Made by a program: the position numbers and the translations under genes. 64,000 nucleotides of DNA from Scylla paramamosain. Taxonomy: Eukaryota > Arthropoda > Malacostraca > Decapoda > Portunidae. This document shows, piece by piece, positions 1-10,577 of this stretch. The stretch covers positions 11,659,868 through 11,723,867 of the forward strand of contig NC_087183.1 in NCBI RefSeq assembly GCF_035594125.1, read 5' to 3'. Each line of letters opens with the position of its first letter. The first letter of the stretch is position 1. Below the pieces are notes generated by a model that was not told the DNA's origin, did no database searches, and saw only the letters and a program-made list of their open reading frames with translations.

Positions 1-958
1 CTGCATCGGTCACTTAGCAGGGAACATAAGGGTCTGGCAGTGTGCTGGGCGCGTGTGGCGTTGGGGAAAATCAAGGCAAGGGGCTTCGTGTGTCTCTCAG
101 AAACACGTGCTCTCTCTCCTGACATCAAAGGACGGCGGCGTCGACTTTGAAGGAAAATGTGTGGCTTCAATTTGTTTTTTCTTTTTTATGTATGTTTTTT
201 CTAATGTGCTTTCGTCCTTCAAAGGGAACAGGATGGCATGAGGGAGGTGAGGGAGGGAGGGGAGGGAAGTAAGGGAGTTGGAGGAGTAAATGGGAGTGTT
301 GATGGAGTGTGGAGCGTCGCGGGCATCACACACACATGGGACTCAGTGGCGCTTTCCTTTGCTTTGTCAGTTAAATTGACTTTCATCCTTGGGTGAACGC
401 CAGTAGTGTCTGTTACGCTGTACCACCCGTGCCCCTCCTGCAGAAGTGGCGGCGAGGAGCGGGGTGTGTGATCTCCTCCTGACTATTCCTTGGTACAGAT
501 GAAGGGAAAGAAATATTACATGGAATTGAAGGAATGTTTTATACGCCCCGTAACATGACTTAATCTGCAGCGGAATTAATTATGTAATGCTCGTCTGCTC
601 TCCACTTTTGAGCACTTTTAAGAGAGGAATGTCAAGACCGAAACTAAAACAGGATAATCTTTCCAGGACTTTTCTATACAACTTCTCTAGGGAGTGGCAA
701 TATTAGCGGTTTTTCCCTCATTCATTGTACACTTGGCCATCCTCACTTTCATGTGAAAACAGGATAATTGTAGTGTTGGTCGTGTTGTGTTGTGCAACGC
801 TCAAGTTAAGCGAAATTCATCATAAAATTCAACATGTTGCCATAAAGAATAATTATTTTGAGCTGCACTGTCACAATTACACTAGTTGATAAAAGACAAG
901 ATTTCCAGCAAACTTTGTATTATATTTCCCTTTTGCAATCCTTGACTCATTCATTCTA
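1..958. other. Unique sequence, no gene seen
   Basis: Mixed-composition DNA without long arrays. It holds a G-run cluster at 242-266 (listed separately) and ends at a poly-A run at about 958-977. Open frames are short (about 60-80 codons) and match nothing I recognise. Confidence 0.5.
242..266 (+). other. G-quadruplex-type G-run cluster
   Basis: Runs of three or four G at 242-244, 251-253, 255-257, 259-262 and 264-266. The last four are separated by single A residues, which meets the usual G3+N1-7 quadruplex rule. The wider segment 241-290 is purine-rich (GGGA). Folding is inferred from the pattern only. Confidence 0.55.
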
Positions 959-977
959 AAAAAAAAAAAAAAAAAAA

Positions 978-1922
978 GTAAAATAAACAAACAAACACGC
1001 AGCTGAAAACTTGCTGTGAGTGAAGTGCGTTCCTCTCTTACATTGAGACTGGTGCAATTTGCATAGATTGGACACGAGGCACAGGAAAAGTAAGATCATC
1101 GCAGCTAAACACTGACATGAATGAACGTGTTTAACAGCCGCCCTGTCCCTCGTGGCGTATATCCGCTACCTGTGCAGTCTCCACACAGACACGTGGATTT
1201 ACCGGCAGGAGCGTGAAAGGAAGTCGAGGGAATGACACAGGAATGAATACAAAAGTCAGTCTAGTGTGTGTGAAAATTGACTGTACGTAGATGTTTATAA
1301 ATTGCAGGCGGCTGGGGAAAGCAAGAGAAACACCAGTAACTTTATATAAAATAGAAATACGGAGGTTTTTCTGAAACTACGAGTTAATTGGTCTGTATTA
1401 TGAAGTCTTTTCTATTGTTGACATTTATTTATTTATTTTTTTTAGGTAGATAGAAAAAAAAAGACCTTTTTTTATTTTCATTCTCTTGTGTACCCTTAGT
1501 CGAACTCTAACACCCATAATATAAAAAAAAAAGGAAAAGTATACACGTGGAACATGGAAATAAAAGGAAATAATAAAATAACCGTTTGACGTTAAAAAGA
1601 ATACAACACATAAGTATAATACGTATTCCGGATTGTGCTACTGTTTTAAGTACATTGTAGACGAGTGTTACCGCGTTTTTATTTTACTATTTTAAAAGAA
1701 AGATTCCCAAATGGTGTTACTTAAGTACTTTCAAGTTATACGCAAAAAAAAAACAAAAAAAAACAGTACCAGCTGGCCGCGGGAATATGTGTCTGCTTAA
1801 TGTGTGTGAATTTACTATTAGCCGGCAGTGTTCGCTTCGGTAACAATGTGGGAGTGAATGTTCCGTGAATATTTTAATGATTTTAGCGTGTTGTGCTGCT
1901 AGTGTGTGTAAATAGAACCAAG
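978..1922. other. AT-rich unique sequence, no gene seen
   Basis: AT-rich DNA with several short A or T runs (for example near 1437-1475, 1524-1533 and 1745-1764). No coding frame longer than 92 codons, and those frames are low-complexity. I see no recognisable element. Confidence 0.5.
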
Positions 1923-1923
1923 A

Positions 1924-2017
1924 TGGTGGTGGTGGTGGTAGTGGTGGTGGTGGTGATAATAAAACAATACTAATAACATTGACAATAAACAACAATGATA
2001 ATAATAATGATAATAAC

Positions 2018-2058
<41 letters not shown>

Positions 2059-2084
2059 TAATAGTAATAATAATAATAATAATG

Positions 2085-2126
<42 letters not shown>
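1924..2126 (+). repeat. (GGT)n and long (AAT)n array
   Basis: A GGT tract at 1924-1957 is followed by an imperfect AAT tract at about 1994-2126 with GAT, AAA and AGT interruptions. The frames across it encode only poly-Ile/Asn. Confidence 0.9.
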
Positions 2127-2386
2127 GACAAAAAAAAAAGAATGCTTAGATCAGTGACTGGAATGAACATCTCGTTATACAAATATATGCAACGCCTTTG
2201 AAATTACATGCAATTCGTCACACTCGACTGCCAATATTAGATCAAAGTTAATTTTAAAATGCTGAAATGATTTTATAAGTGGCGTCCAGAAAGAGAGCTT
2301 TAAAGTTCATGTATTTTTACGTGTTGCCTTCACCTTGCGTGTCTTTGAAGCAGGATGGACGATGAAATATTACTGTGCTTGCTTGC

Positions 2387-2756
2387 TTCATTAACTCTGT
2401 TACTGCTAATAATAACAAGACACTTTCCTCTTATGAGCAGATTTAAACATTCCATCGAATACAAATATAACAGACACTAAAAGGTGGAACTAATAGATAA
2501 TACCCCTTTGCTTGATTTATTAACTCTTTGACTGCTAATGATAACAAAACACATTTCTCAATTTTACAGTTTTACTCCGAACACAAAAATAACAGACACC
2601 AAAAAGACTGGAACTAATAGATCATTTCCATTCGCTTGCTTTAATAACTCTTTGACTGCTGATGACAAGAAGACTTGCTTCTCACGAACAGTTTTACACT
2701 TCACACCGAATACAAATACAACAGAGACTGAAAGATTGGAACTAATAGATAATTAA
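2387..2756 (+). repeat. Three-copy tandem repeat, unit about 125-129 bp
   Basis: The motif TAACTCT-TGACTGCT (with small changes) starts near 2392, 2521 and 2645, giving spacings of 129 and 124 bp. Each unit also has an ACAGACAC-like segment and ends with GGAACTAATAGAT. The copies are clearly diverged, so the array is old. No coding capacity is apparent. Confidence 0.8.
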
Positions 2757-2855
2757 TCTGCTGCTGTCCGTGGTGTGTTTTTATATTATGCTTATCGCAC
2801 AAGACCATTTTATTAAACTGAGAAGCCACAGCAATCAAAGGGTCATTAAGTGATT

Positions 2856-3090
2856 GAGAACGCCATAAGGGAAGCTGCAAGAAGTCATTACCTCGACACG
2901 TGGCTGTCCCTCTACAAGCATACCTTTCTATATCCATCCGTCTCATTTGCAACCATCTGTCTCATTTGCAAAGTGTCTAATTTTCTCTTAAAAGTTCCTG
3001 TTGACTGCATTAACAACCTGAGTCCATTTCAGTAATCTACCGCTTTATTTGAGGACCAGCTTCATCATATCTTTAATTCAACTTTGTTAT
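2856..3090 (+). mobile_element. Diverged copy of a decapod-abundant dispersed repeat
   Basis: The segment starts at GAGAACGCCATAAGGGAAGC, continues through a CGACACGTGGCTGTCCCT block and a TCTAATTTTCTCTTAAA block, and includes GAGTCCATTTCAGTAATC and TTTATTTGAGGACCAG. From memory, this order of blocks matches a high-copy interspersed element in decapod genomes (a retroelement-derived sequence; class not certain). The copy is diverged and appears truncated at its 3' side near 3090. Family recognition is from memory, not from a search. Confidence 0.65.
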
Positions 3091-3164
3091 TAGCAAATTA
3101 GCTCCCATTGCCGTGAAAACATGAATCAGCTAGACATACAGAAAGTCAGAAAAGCTCAGGGTGA

Positions 3165-3210
3165 GGCAGACAGGCAGACAGACAGACAGACGGACATAAG
3201 GACAGACAGA
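3165..3210 (+). repeat. (CAGA)n array
   Basis: Imperfect CAGACAGG/CAGACAGA tetranucleotide repeats. The motif is the reverse complement of the larger array at 3459-3737. Confidence 0.85.
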
Positions 3211-3458
3211 TTTAACATTCTTATATGAATAGAGATGATAAAAGTTATATACCATTACTTAGTTTATTATTTTTCTGACATCATTTCCATCGGCACTGAA
3301 ATATACGATGATGTTATTCATTATTACTCAGTCTCTTTACAGCCTTTCCTCTTTCCATGCATAATATTTTTTTGGCGCAAAGTCAAATTTCTTATGCATA
3401 TTTACATAATTCTTGTGGAGTTCTTTCGAGAGCGGGAATATAAACATGAAAGGACCAC

Positions 3459-3737
3459 CTGTCTCTCTGTCTGCCCGTCTGCCTGCCTATCTATCTGTCT
3501 GTTTGTCTAATTATCTGTCTGCCTGCCTATCTATCTATCTATCTGTCTGCCTGCCTGTCTATCTGTCTGCCTGCCTATCTATCTGTCTGCCTGCCTATCT
3601 TTGTCTGCCTGTCTATCTATCTGTCTGCCTGCCTGTCTATATCTGTCTGCCTGCCTATCTATCTGTCTGCCTGCCTATCTATCTGTCTGCCTGCCTATCT
3701 ATCTGTCTGCCTGTCTGTCTATCTGTCAGCCTGTCTG
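3459..3737 (+). repeat. CTGTCTGCCTGCCTATCTAT minisatellite
   Basis: About 280 bp built from CTGT, CTGC and CTAT tetramers in a higher-order unit of roughly 20 bp, repeated about a dozen times with slippage variants. Apparent frames of 76-126 codons across it are artefacts (Leu-Ser-Val-Cys repeats). Confidence 0.9.
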
Positions 3738-3951
3738 CTTTCTGCTCGTCTTCGTTTTCTGTTCTGTCGCCCGTCGATCCTCAGGGAAAATGAATAAAAA
3801 AGCTTTCATTTGTTGTAGTGTTGTGTTCTGATGTTACTTTTTCCTTTGACTTATTTTTTTCTTTTCTGTGACTCAGTTTGTAAGGAGCTTCGAGCATTAC
3901 TTAATTCTATTCGTGTTTTTCGTTCATTTTTAGTGTTTTCTTAATTTATTC

Positions 3952-3952
<1 letters not shown>

Positions 3953-4045
<93 letters not shown>

Positions 4046-4046
4046 C
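3953..4046 (+). repeat. Compound (CT)n(CA)n array
   Basis: An almost pure CT tract runs to about 4035 and switches directly to CA up to 4046. Confidence 0.95.
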
Positions 4047-4175
4047 TGCGAATAGGAAATAAATGGTGACAGGAACTTGCTTGTCGGCTAATGAGAAGAA
4101 GAAGATGAAAAAAAAAATTAAGAAATACGTCAGAAATATTTGCCATCAGTGGTGCCATCTCATTAAGGAAGCGTG

Positions 4176-4358
4176 AGGGATGGAGGGAGGGAAGAAGGAA
4201 GCGTGACGAGGAATGCTAGGAAGGAAGGAAGGAAGGAAACGAAAAAAATGAATGAAGGAAGCAAGGACGGGAGAAATGACTAACTGACTGGCTGATTGAG
4301 GGAAGGATGGAAGGAAAGAAGGGAAAAATGAAGGATGGAAGGAAGTGAAGGAAGGGAA
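4176..4358 (+). repeat. (GGAA)-rich purine segment
   Basis: Degenerate GGAA/GGGA tetranucleotides, with a clean GGAA run near 4221-4240. Interrupted by short unique pieces. Confidence 0.75.
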
Positions 4359-4468
4359 AGACTTACTGTGTTTTTTTTTTTATCAGTGGAGAGATTATAT
4401 TAGGAAAACCTCAGAATTTCCACATCGTCTGCTTTTATTATATTTCTTCATTACAAAACTAGATGATT

Positions 4469-4507
4469 TCTCTCTCTCTCTCTCTCTCCCTCTCTCTCCT
4501 CTCTCTC

Positions 4508-4546
<39 letters not shown>
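4469..4546 (+). repeat. (CT)n array
   Basis: CT tract with a few interruptions (CCC near 4488, CA at 4509-4510). Confidence 0.95.
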
Positions 4547-4549
<3 letters not shown>

Positions 4550-4828
4550 AAAACATTTAATCTCCATATAGTCTCTTTTTTTTATCATTCCTGCTCATTC
4601 TGTTAATTCTGTTGTTCTTATTGTGCCTCAGTTCAACGTATTTTATGTATATATCATCACAGCGTATTTAACATTTCCATCTAATTCTCTATTCAGGCAT
4701 GTACAATTTCAAACATGGTATTTTGCTTCTCAAATTGTATTATATTCACAGTAATTAGTGTTTGTGTGACACTAACCATTCTGTCGTTCTAAATGTCCAT
4801 GTATTCATAGAAATTACTACGTGTTTTA
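4547..4828. other. AT-rich unique sequence
   Basis: No array, gene or recognised element seen between the CT array and the direct repeat that begins near 4829. Confidence 0.45.
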
Positions 4829-4935
4829 TCATAGTTCCCCCTTAACGTGTGTACAGCGATCCCTGTTGATAGATGGCGCTGGTGAGAGGCTGGAGGGGCG
4901 GCTGTAGTACTGTTCCTGTGCCTTCGTCTTTTGGG
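4829..4935 (+). repeat. Direct repeat, copy 1
   Basis: The copy begins with TCATAGTTCCCCC, carries GTTGATAGATGGCGCTGGTG at 4865 and continues into GTAGTACTGTTCC. A second copy lies at about 5144-5250 (same landmark at 5178, 313 bp downstream). The two flank a segment that starts with the transposon-like end CGTATTCTGAAACAC. Confidence 0.8.
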
Positions 4936-5143
4936 CCGTATTCTGAAACACTTGGCCGCAGCTTCATTCCATTCAAAAGTCTTGAGTTGAAATGACACTT
5001 GTTTTTAAGAGTGTTCCTATGATTCTAGTGACAGATTAACAAGATTTCTACATTATTAAAAGGAGAAACACTCTTTATCTTGCTGATAATCTCTGTGACT
5101 TCAAAATAGTCGAGATGGAAGAACGAAGCTTTTCTGAACTTTC
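4936..5143 (+). mobile_element. Fragment of a DNA-transposon-like family
   Basis: Starts CGTATTCTGAAACACTT, closely matching the terminal inverted repeat of the element at 24661-25118 (CGTATTCAGAAACACTT). Interior blocks (TTGAAATGACAC, AAGAGTGTTCC, ATTCTAGTGAC) resemble that element's left half only loosely. No clean right terminus is seen, so this is a partial or strongly diverged copy. Confidence 0.5.
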
Positions 5144-5250
5144 TCATAGTCCCCCCTAGACATAAGCAGCCATTCTCGTTGATAGATGGCGCTGGTGAGA
5201 GGCTGAAGAGGCTAGTGTAGTAGTACCGTTTCTCTGCCTTCCCCTCACTC
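5144..5250 (+). repeat. Direct repeat, copy 2
   Basis: Begins CTCATAGTCCCCCC and shares GTTGATAGATGGCGCTGGTG (start 5178) with copy 1. It then drifts (GTGTAGTAGTACCG) and loses similarity after the CTGCCTTC block. Confidence 0.8.
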
Positions 5251-5496
5251 CCCTTCTTGACAGCCCGTCCATATTATAATGTGTAGGGCTAAGAAGCAGC
5301 CTCCAGAACGAGATGCGAGGCGTGTGTTGGTGTTATCTCGTCTCCTTCCTCTTCCGGGTTCCTCCCCTCGACTCTTCCTCGCCCTTCCTCTTCCATGAGA
5401 TTTGTAAGTATTCTTTCTCGTCTTCGTGTTGCTGTTCCTTGATTTTATTTTTCTTCCCTTTTTGTTGTTTGTTCTTTCTTCGTTGTTGTTTTTATT

Positions 5497-5591
5497 GCGG
5501 TGGCGGCTGCGGCGGCGGCAGCGGTGGTGGTGGTGATAGTAGTAATAGTAGTAGTAGTAATAGTAGTAGTAGTAGTAGAAATAGTAATAGT
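5497..5591 (+). repeat. (GGC)/(GGT)/(AGT) trinucleotide array
   Basis: GGC and GGT units pass into AGT/AAT units. Frames here give poly-Gly, Ser or Val only. Confidence 0.9.
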
Positions 5592-5636
5592 TAAAGTACT
5601 GGTGATAGTTGTTGTTACTGTAGTTGTTGTTTTTTG

Positions 5637-5682
5637 TCTTCTTCCTCCTCCTCCTCCTCCTCCTCCTCCTCCTCCTGCTCCT
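5637..5682 (+). repeat. (TCC)n array
   Basis: Nearly pure TCC with one TGC variant. A second short TCC tract lies at about 5812-5845. Confidence 0.9.
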
Positions 5683-5982
5683 CCTCCTTCCCGTGTTTGC
5701 AAAATGACCCTGGTATTGTGTTATGCAAATTGGGATGTGGAATTATCCCCTCTCCACGCAGACACGCCTGTGCGAGGTGATCGTGGCTGAAACGGAGCCA
5801 TTTCACCCCTTCTCCTCCTCCTCCTGTTCCTTCTCCTCCTCCTGCTTTTGCCACCACTGCCTCTGCTGTTATTGCTGTCTTTGCTGTTCCTTGTTGCCTG
5901 TTACTTGTTGTGGTTGCTATTGGCGTTATTAGCAATTGGCTCATTACATGGTTAGCGTGTGCTCTGAATTCAGAACGCAACC

Positions 5983-6310
5983 CTTTTCCTTTGTAATTGT
6001 TGCTTTGCCGTGTTCAGGAAATGCAGGTGGTGTTAGTTCGCCACGTGTTGAGGTTGGGAATGTGGGAGGATCCTATAGAGTGCGTGTGGAGGGCTAGGTC
6101 AGGTTAAGTAGACAGGGAAATGTAATACAAATGCATAGGGTGAGCAGACCTTTGCTTTAGTAATTATTGTTTGTCGTGTGGTGTTGTTAGGCGCCACATC
6201 TGCAGGCTGTGATTATGAGGGCTTCCTATAGAGTGTGTTTAGAGGGCTGGCTAGGCTCAGTAAACAGGGAAGGACGATATAAATGGATGTTGTAAGATTA
6301 GAGGCTCAGA
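5983..6310 (+). repeat. Two-copy tandem duplication, unit about 152 bp
   Basis: TCCTATAGAGTG occurs at 6071 and 6223. Matching blocks lie on both sides: a TTTGT-GTGTT and CGCCAC block upstream, and a GAGGGCT, AGTAxACAGGGAA and AAATG-AT block downstream. A partial third piece (GGCTCAGATTAGGTTCAGTAA) follows. The copies are diverged. Confidence 0.75.
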
Positions 6311-6590
6311 TTAGGTTCAGTAACTAGAATAACTTCCTATTTGAACATTTATCAATAACTAATAGCTATAATGTGGAGGTTTATGTGTATATAATTCTTT
6401 ACAACATCATTTAATATAACTATAGTTAGCCTTTCTAAAAGTAAGCTTTTCAGGATACTTAGGATCTTTTAAGGTTTATCATAAGTTCGCTGAATACAAC
6501 AGCATCCTTTACATGAATGAGGTAATGTATTTTAAGAGCGCGGAACATTTGGCAACCTTTTAGACACTAAAGTTTGAATCACTGATTGGT
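6311..6590. other. Unique AT-rich sequence, no gene seen
   Basis: No arrays and no frame above background. Confidence 0.4.
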
Positions 6591-6941
6591 TCAAGATGTC
6601 GCAGGAAGGAGACCATTTACCTCCAGGGGTTTGCTAAGTATGCAGGTGAAGGGGGCACCAAGAAACTGTTCCTTCACCAAAACTGTGCAGCGTGGAGGTG
6701 GGGCGAGGCGAGACAGGGTCATTACCACGTGTTCTCCATTCCATCTGTGAAACTGCCAAACAATAACAGTTGGAGCACTCCTCTTGATCAGCGTCATCAC
6801 AACACGATCCAGCTCCATTGCCTGCAGTGCTATTAGTGTTCCATCCACCAGCGAGTAGATAAGACAAGATGACCGTATTATTACAATGGACAGGTAATTC
6901 GTCTTGCCCATTTTGGATCTGGCGTGGTCTTGGCGTGTCAC
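6591..6941 (-). other. Unassigned open frame, weak exon or pseudogene candidate
   Basis: The minus strand is open for 116 codons with non-repetitive composition and a mixed, gene-like codon choice, in contrast to the low-complexity frames elsewhere. A possible splice donor GAG|GTAAAT lies at 6621/6620 (minus strand). A weak acceptor-like CTGCAG|G falls inside the frame, near AACACTAATAGCACTGCAG. I recognise no domain. A second minus-strand frame and one plus-strand frame (about 65 codons) are also open here, which argues that openness partly reflects composition. It may be an exon, a transposon remnant or chance. Confidence 0.2.
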
Positions 6942-7366
6942 AGTCCTGCTTTGAAATTAAGACCCTGAGGGGCGGCGCTCATAGTTTTAGAAGCTTTACA
7001 GATCAGACAAAAAATTGCGAGTGAGGACACCAAAAAGAAGTTAAGTAAAAAATAAATAAATATAACAAATGAATGAACGGATAAATAAATAAAGTAATAA
7101 GTAAGTAAATTAATTAGTGATTTCATGAATAAACAAGTAAATGTAGATCTTCTTACGCTGTTTAGATAGATTCAAATCAGTCAATATGTACAGCCTTTTA
7201 CTGCCGGAAGCATGTAAGATTTAAATATCTAATGATAAAGAAAATACACTGCGAAAAGATTGTCCCGCTTAGTAAGGAGCAAAGAAAAGACGAAAGATTT
7301 ACCTCGCTTGAAGGTACCAATCATTTACTGTATTAAACTTTGCATATTATACCAAAGATTACTATA

Positions 7367-7368
<2 letters not shown>
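6942..7368. other. Unique AT-rich sequence with (AAAT)-rich patch
   Basis: Degenerate AAAT/AAGT tetramers at about 7040-7130. No gene seen. Confidence 0.5.
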
Positions 7369-7427
<59 letters not shown>

Positions 7428-7450
7428 CGTTTGTTTGTTTGTTTGTTTGT
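7369..7450 (+). repeat. (GT)n followed by (GTTT)n
   Basis: GT tract at 7369-7426 passes into GTTT at 7427-7450. Confidence 0.95.
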
Positions 7451-7500
7451 GTGGCTATGTGTGGGCGAGGATAAGTGCAGGGTACGTGCGCATTGCTATA

Positions 7501-7645
<145 letters not shown>

Positions 7646-7848
7646 TTTACAACACCATTACGCCCCACAGCTGGTGATCTACATTAGCAAGGGTTCACCC
7701 GTCACCTCCCGCTGTGAAAAAAAAGCACTGGTAACGCTAATACCAATAATAATACCTAATGGTAGTTACATATATCCGCTAGCTGTTTGGTAATTGAGTT
7801 TGAAAATGATATGAAGGTAATTAGCAATGACCTTTATTATCAACTTTT

Positions 7849-7894
<46 letters not shown>

Positions 7895-7895
7895 C
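7849..7895 (+). repeat. (TCA)n array
   Basis: Pure TCA trinucleotides. Encodes poly-Asp on the minus strand only as an artefact. Confidence 0.95.
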
Positions 7896-8082
7896 AGTTC
7901 ACTATCCTATCGTCAGGTGTTGGGAGAGATGAGGACAGGTAAATCTCACTTGTACACTGAGTACCTGTCCAGCCTCCCTCGTTAACCGGCACCTGCCCCA
8001 CTTGCCTCACCTGCCTAATTAACCTCACCTCCATCAGTAAGGTCATAAAAGTTACCGTTACGTAGTGCGGGATATTTTTGTC

Positions 8083-8088
8083 ACACAG

Positions 8089-8121
<33 letters not shown>

Positions 8122-8122
8122 G
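8083..8122 (+). repeat. (CA)n array
   Basis: CA repeat with GA and AA interruptions. Confidence 0.85.
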
Positions 8123-8139
8123 AAAGAGAGCGCACGTGC

Positions 8140-8793
8140 ATGCTAAACTAATTATACAATTTTCCATGTTCCTTCAATTAAACTTCCTTTTTTTCCCTTT
8201 ACTTTTATCATTATTTTTCATTTCTCGTATCGTAGCTTTCAGACCTCAACTGCGAGTCATTTGTCACGAGTATTCGCTGGCAGGGCAGTGCGCAGAATAT
8301 ATAGCTTTGTTTGTATTTGTGTATCAAAGCACGCACTATATACTGTCTGTCAGGTGCAGGCTTAGTTTTGATTTAACGCTCCCACCTCCTCGTGCTGTTC
8401 ATACACTCCCTTCTCCCTCCCCCACATTCGCTCCTTCATTTCCCTTATGTCTCAGCGGGTGTACTTTTTGCTTTATCACTCGCTCTCCTCCTCCTTTGCT
8501 CCATATCCGTTATATCATTGCAAACTATTTTTTTTTTACCATCTCTTCCTCTTGTGCTATTTTATTCCGTATTATGTATGTCTACTTTTCTTCTTTGCAT
8601 CCTCTTCACCCTCTTCCACCACTCTTTGATCTGTATGTCATGTTTTCCTTTGTCTATTGTTTCAACACCTCGTCACCATTCTCTCCTCTGGTCTATGCCT
8701 GTCGCGTCTCCCTGTGCATTCAGATCATAACAAGAAACGATTGGTGCTTTGTTTGTCCTTTTCTCTGCCTTTGTCTCCTCGGCATCGCATTGT
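8140..8793. other. Pyrimidine-rich sequence, no gene
   Basis: C/T-rich DNA that keeps long frames open (242 codons from 8136) with Ser/Leu/Phe/Pro bias. No domain or splice context seen. Confidence 0.5.
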
Positions 8794-9015
8794 CTTGGTA
8801 CAAGGGAGTGAATGGGGTTCAAAACTCAATAGATGATATAAAAATAGAGTCGTTATTAGTGTAGAGAAGAGCATGGTACTCATAAATCACATACTTTAAT
8901 ATTTGTAACCTGGTATAAGGGAGTGAATAAGATCAGCATTCAATAGATGATATGAAAAAAATAAAGGAGTTACTTGTGTAGGAAAAAAAAGTATAATAAA
9001 TCAATGGTACTTTCA
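8794..9015 (+). repeat. Two-copy tandem repeat, unit 115 bp
   Basis: CTTGGTACAAGGGAGTGAAT at 8794 and CCTGGTATAAGGGAGTGAAT at 8909. Both are followed by CAATAGATGATAT and an A-rich GAGT-TTA block ending in GTGTAG. Confidence 0.8.
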
Positions 9016-9229
9016 TATCTGTGACGTTCCGAAAGGAGAGAGAGACTCAAAAATGGAAATGGTAAAGAGATGGAGATGTACAGTAAATAGTAGAATGTAA
9101 ATACTTAATTCCTTTATTACCCTGCACCATTAACTCTAGTCCCTTCAGTATGCGGGTGGTCAATTATACAGGCAAATGTTATGTGTAGGGTTCGTATCCC
9201 GCTGACATAACACTCGGCTTTTACTGGAC

Positions 9230-9256
9230 TCGTGGTGGTGGTGGTGGTGGTGGCGG
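9230..9256 (+). repeat. (GTG)n tract
   Basis: Short GTG trinucleotide run ending in GGC. Confidence 0.85.
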
Positions 9257-9259
9257 CAC

Positions 9260-9903
9260 TGGCAGCGATTCAAAAAACACGTTCACTTATTATTACTATT
9301 ATCAAAATCACGGCCGATTTACACATACATGTTAATCCTGTGAAATTTATATTTATCCACCCAAATGTATATATCAATGGCTTGCCTGTTAAAAATTTTT
9401 TGGGAATGATATCGCTGGTGACTTTGTTAATGATGACGGGAACTGTGCGGACCTGCGTGCCTCGTTTGTTTGGTTTTATATGTATTGGTTCGGACGCCAG
9501 CCACTCCATGTAATGTGCTCGCCCCTCCCTCTCTTGGTCCCCAACACGTAACTCTCCCACTTTCTTTTTTTATGGTTATATTTTTAGTGTGGGTGTTCCG
9601 AGTATGCATAACATTGGTCATTTTGCGTATTTTTTTTGTAACTAGTTTTTTTTAAATTTTTATGTGTTTATGTCAGACACCGCTCGTTTAATGTACCATT
9701 CTCTTCTCTTTACCTTGCTTTTTTTGTATTTTGTTTTTCTTTCTTCTTCCTTTGTTCAGTGTGTTATAGATAACTTTCCATGTTTTCTAAATATTGTTCT
9801 TTTCACTATGTATTCATTTTAACACCACTCTGTTTAATGTATCTTGCGATTCTTTTATTTGTTTTATTCGGAGTGTAATTTTTGTTGAGTTCTCATATTT
9901 TTG
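9260..9903. other. T-rich unique sequence, no gene seen
   Basis: No recognised element. Overlapping frames on both strands of about 93-96 codons near 9232-9560 look like chance. Confidence 0.4.
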
Positions 9904-10013
<110 letters not shown>

Positions 10014-10049
10014 CTCCATTTGCTTTGAAGCATTCCATTTGGTAATGCA

Positions 10050-10149
<100 letters not shown>

Positions 10150-10194
10150 CTTTATCTCACTCCCCCCCACCTCCACTTCTAGTTACCTATTCAT

Positions 10195-10279
10195 TCCTCC
10201 TCCTCCTCCTCCTCCTCTCCTCCTCCTCCTCCTCCTCCTCCTCCTCCTCCTCCTCCTCCTCCTTCTCCTCCTCATCTCC
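10195..10279 (+). repeat. (TCC)n array
   Basis: TCC with occasional TC and TTC units. Confidence 0.9.
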
Positions 10280-10577
10280 CAGTTCCCTTTTACCTTCACG
10301 TCTAATCTTCCTTTTCTTTCTTCGTCATGTTCCTTTTAACTCACATTTTTCTCTCTCCGTTCCATCCACAGTTTCTCTTTCCATTCCTCTGGGTGCGCTC
10401 CTCTCCCCATTCCCTCTCCCTCTTCTGCTGCATTCCTACTTCGTTTTACTCCTCCTCCTTTTCGCGAGTGAGAATTGTCAACTCGCAGCAAACGCCTCTC
10501 AACTTGACAATTTCCTGCAGCATATCTCAGTTCACGTGCATTTGTCCCATTCTTTCTGTGTCTGGCGTCCTTGTTTA

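Noticed and set aside
7930..8035. Cluster of CACCTG/ACCTG (E-box-like) words as an enhancer
   Set aside because: ACCTG words are common across the whole window (for example 12000-12300, 22150-22200, 56130-56220), so the cluster is not distinctive.
8136..8864. 242-codon plus-strand frame with hydrophobic stretches
   Set aside because: The hydrophobicity comes from T-rich codons in pyrimidine-rich DNA, so it does not look like a genuine membrane protein.
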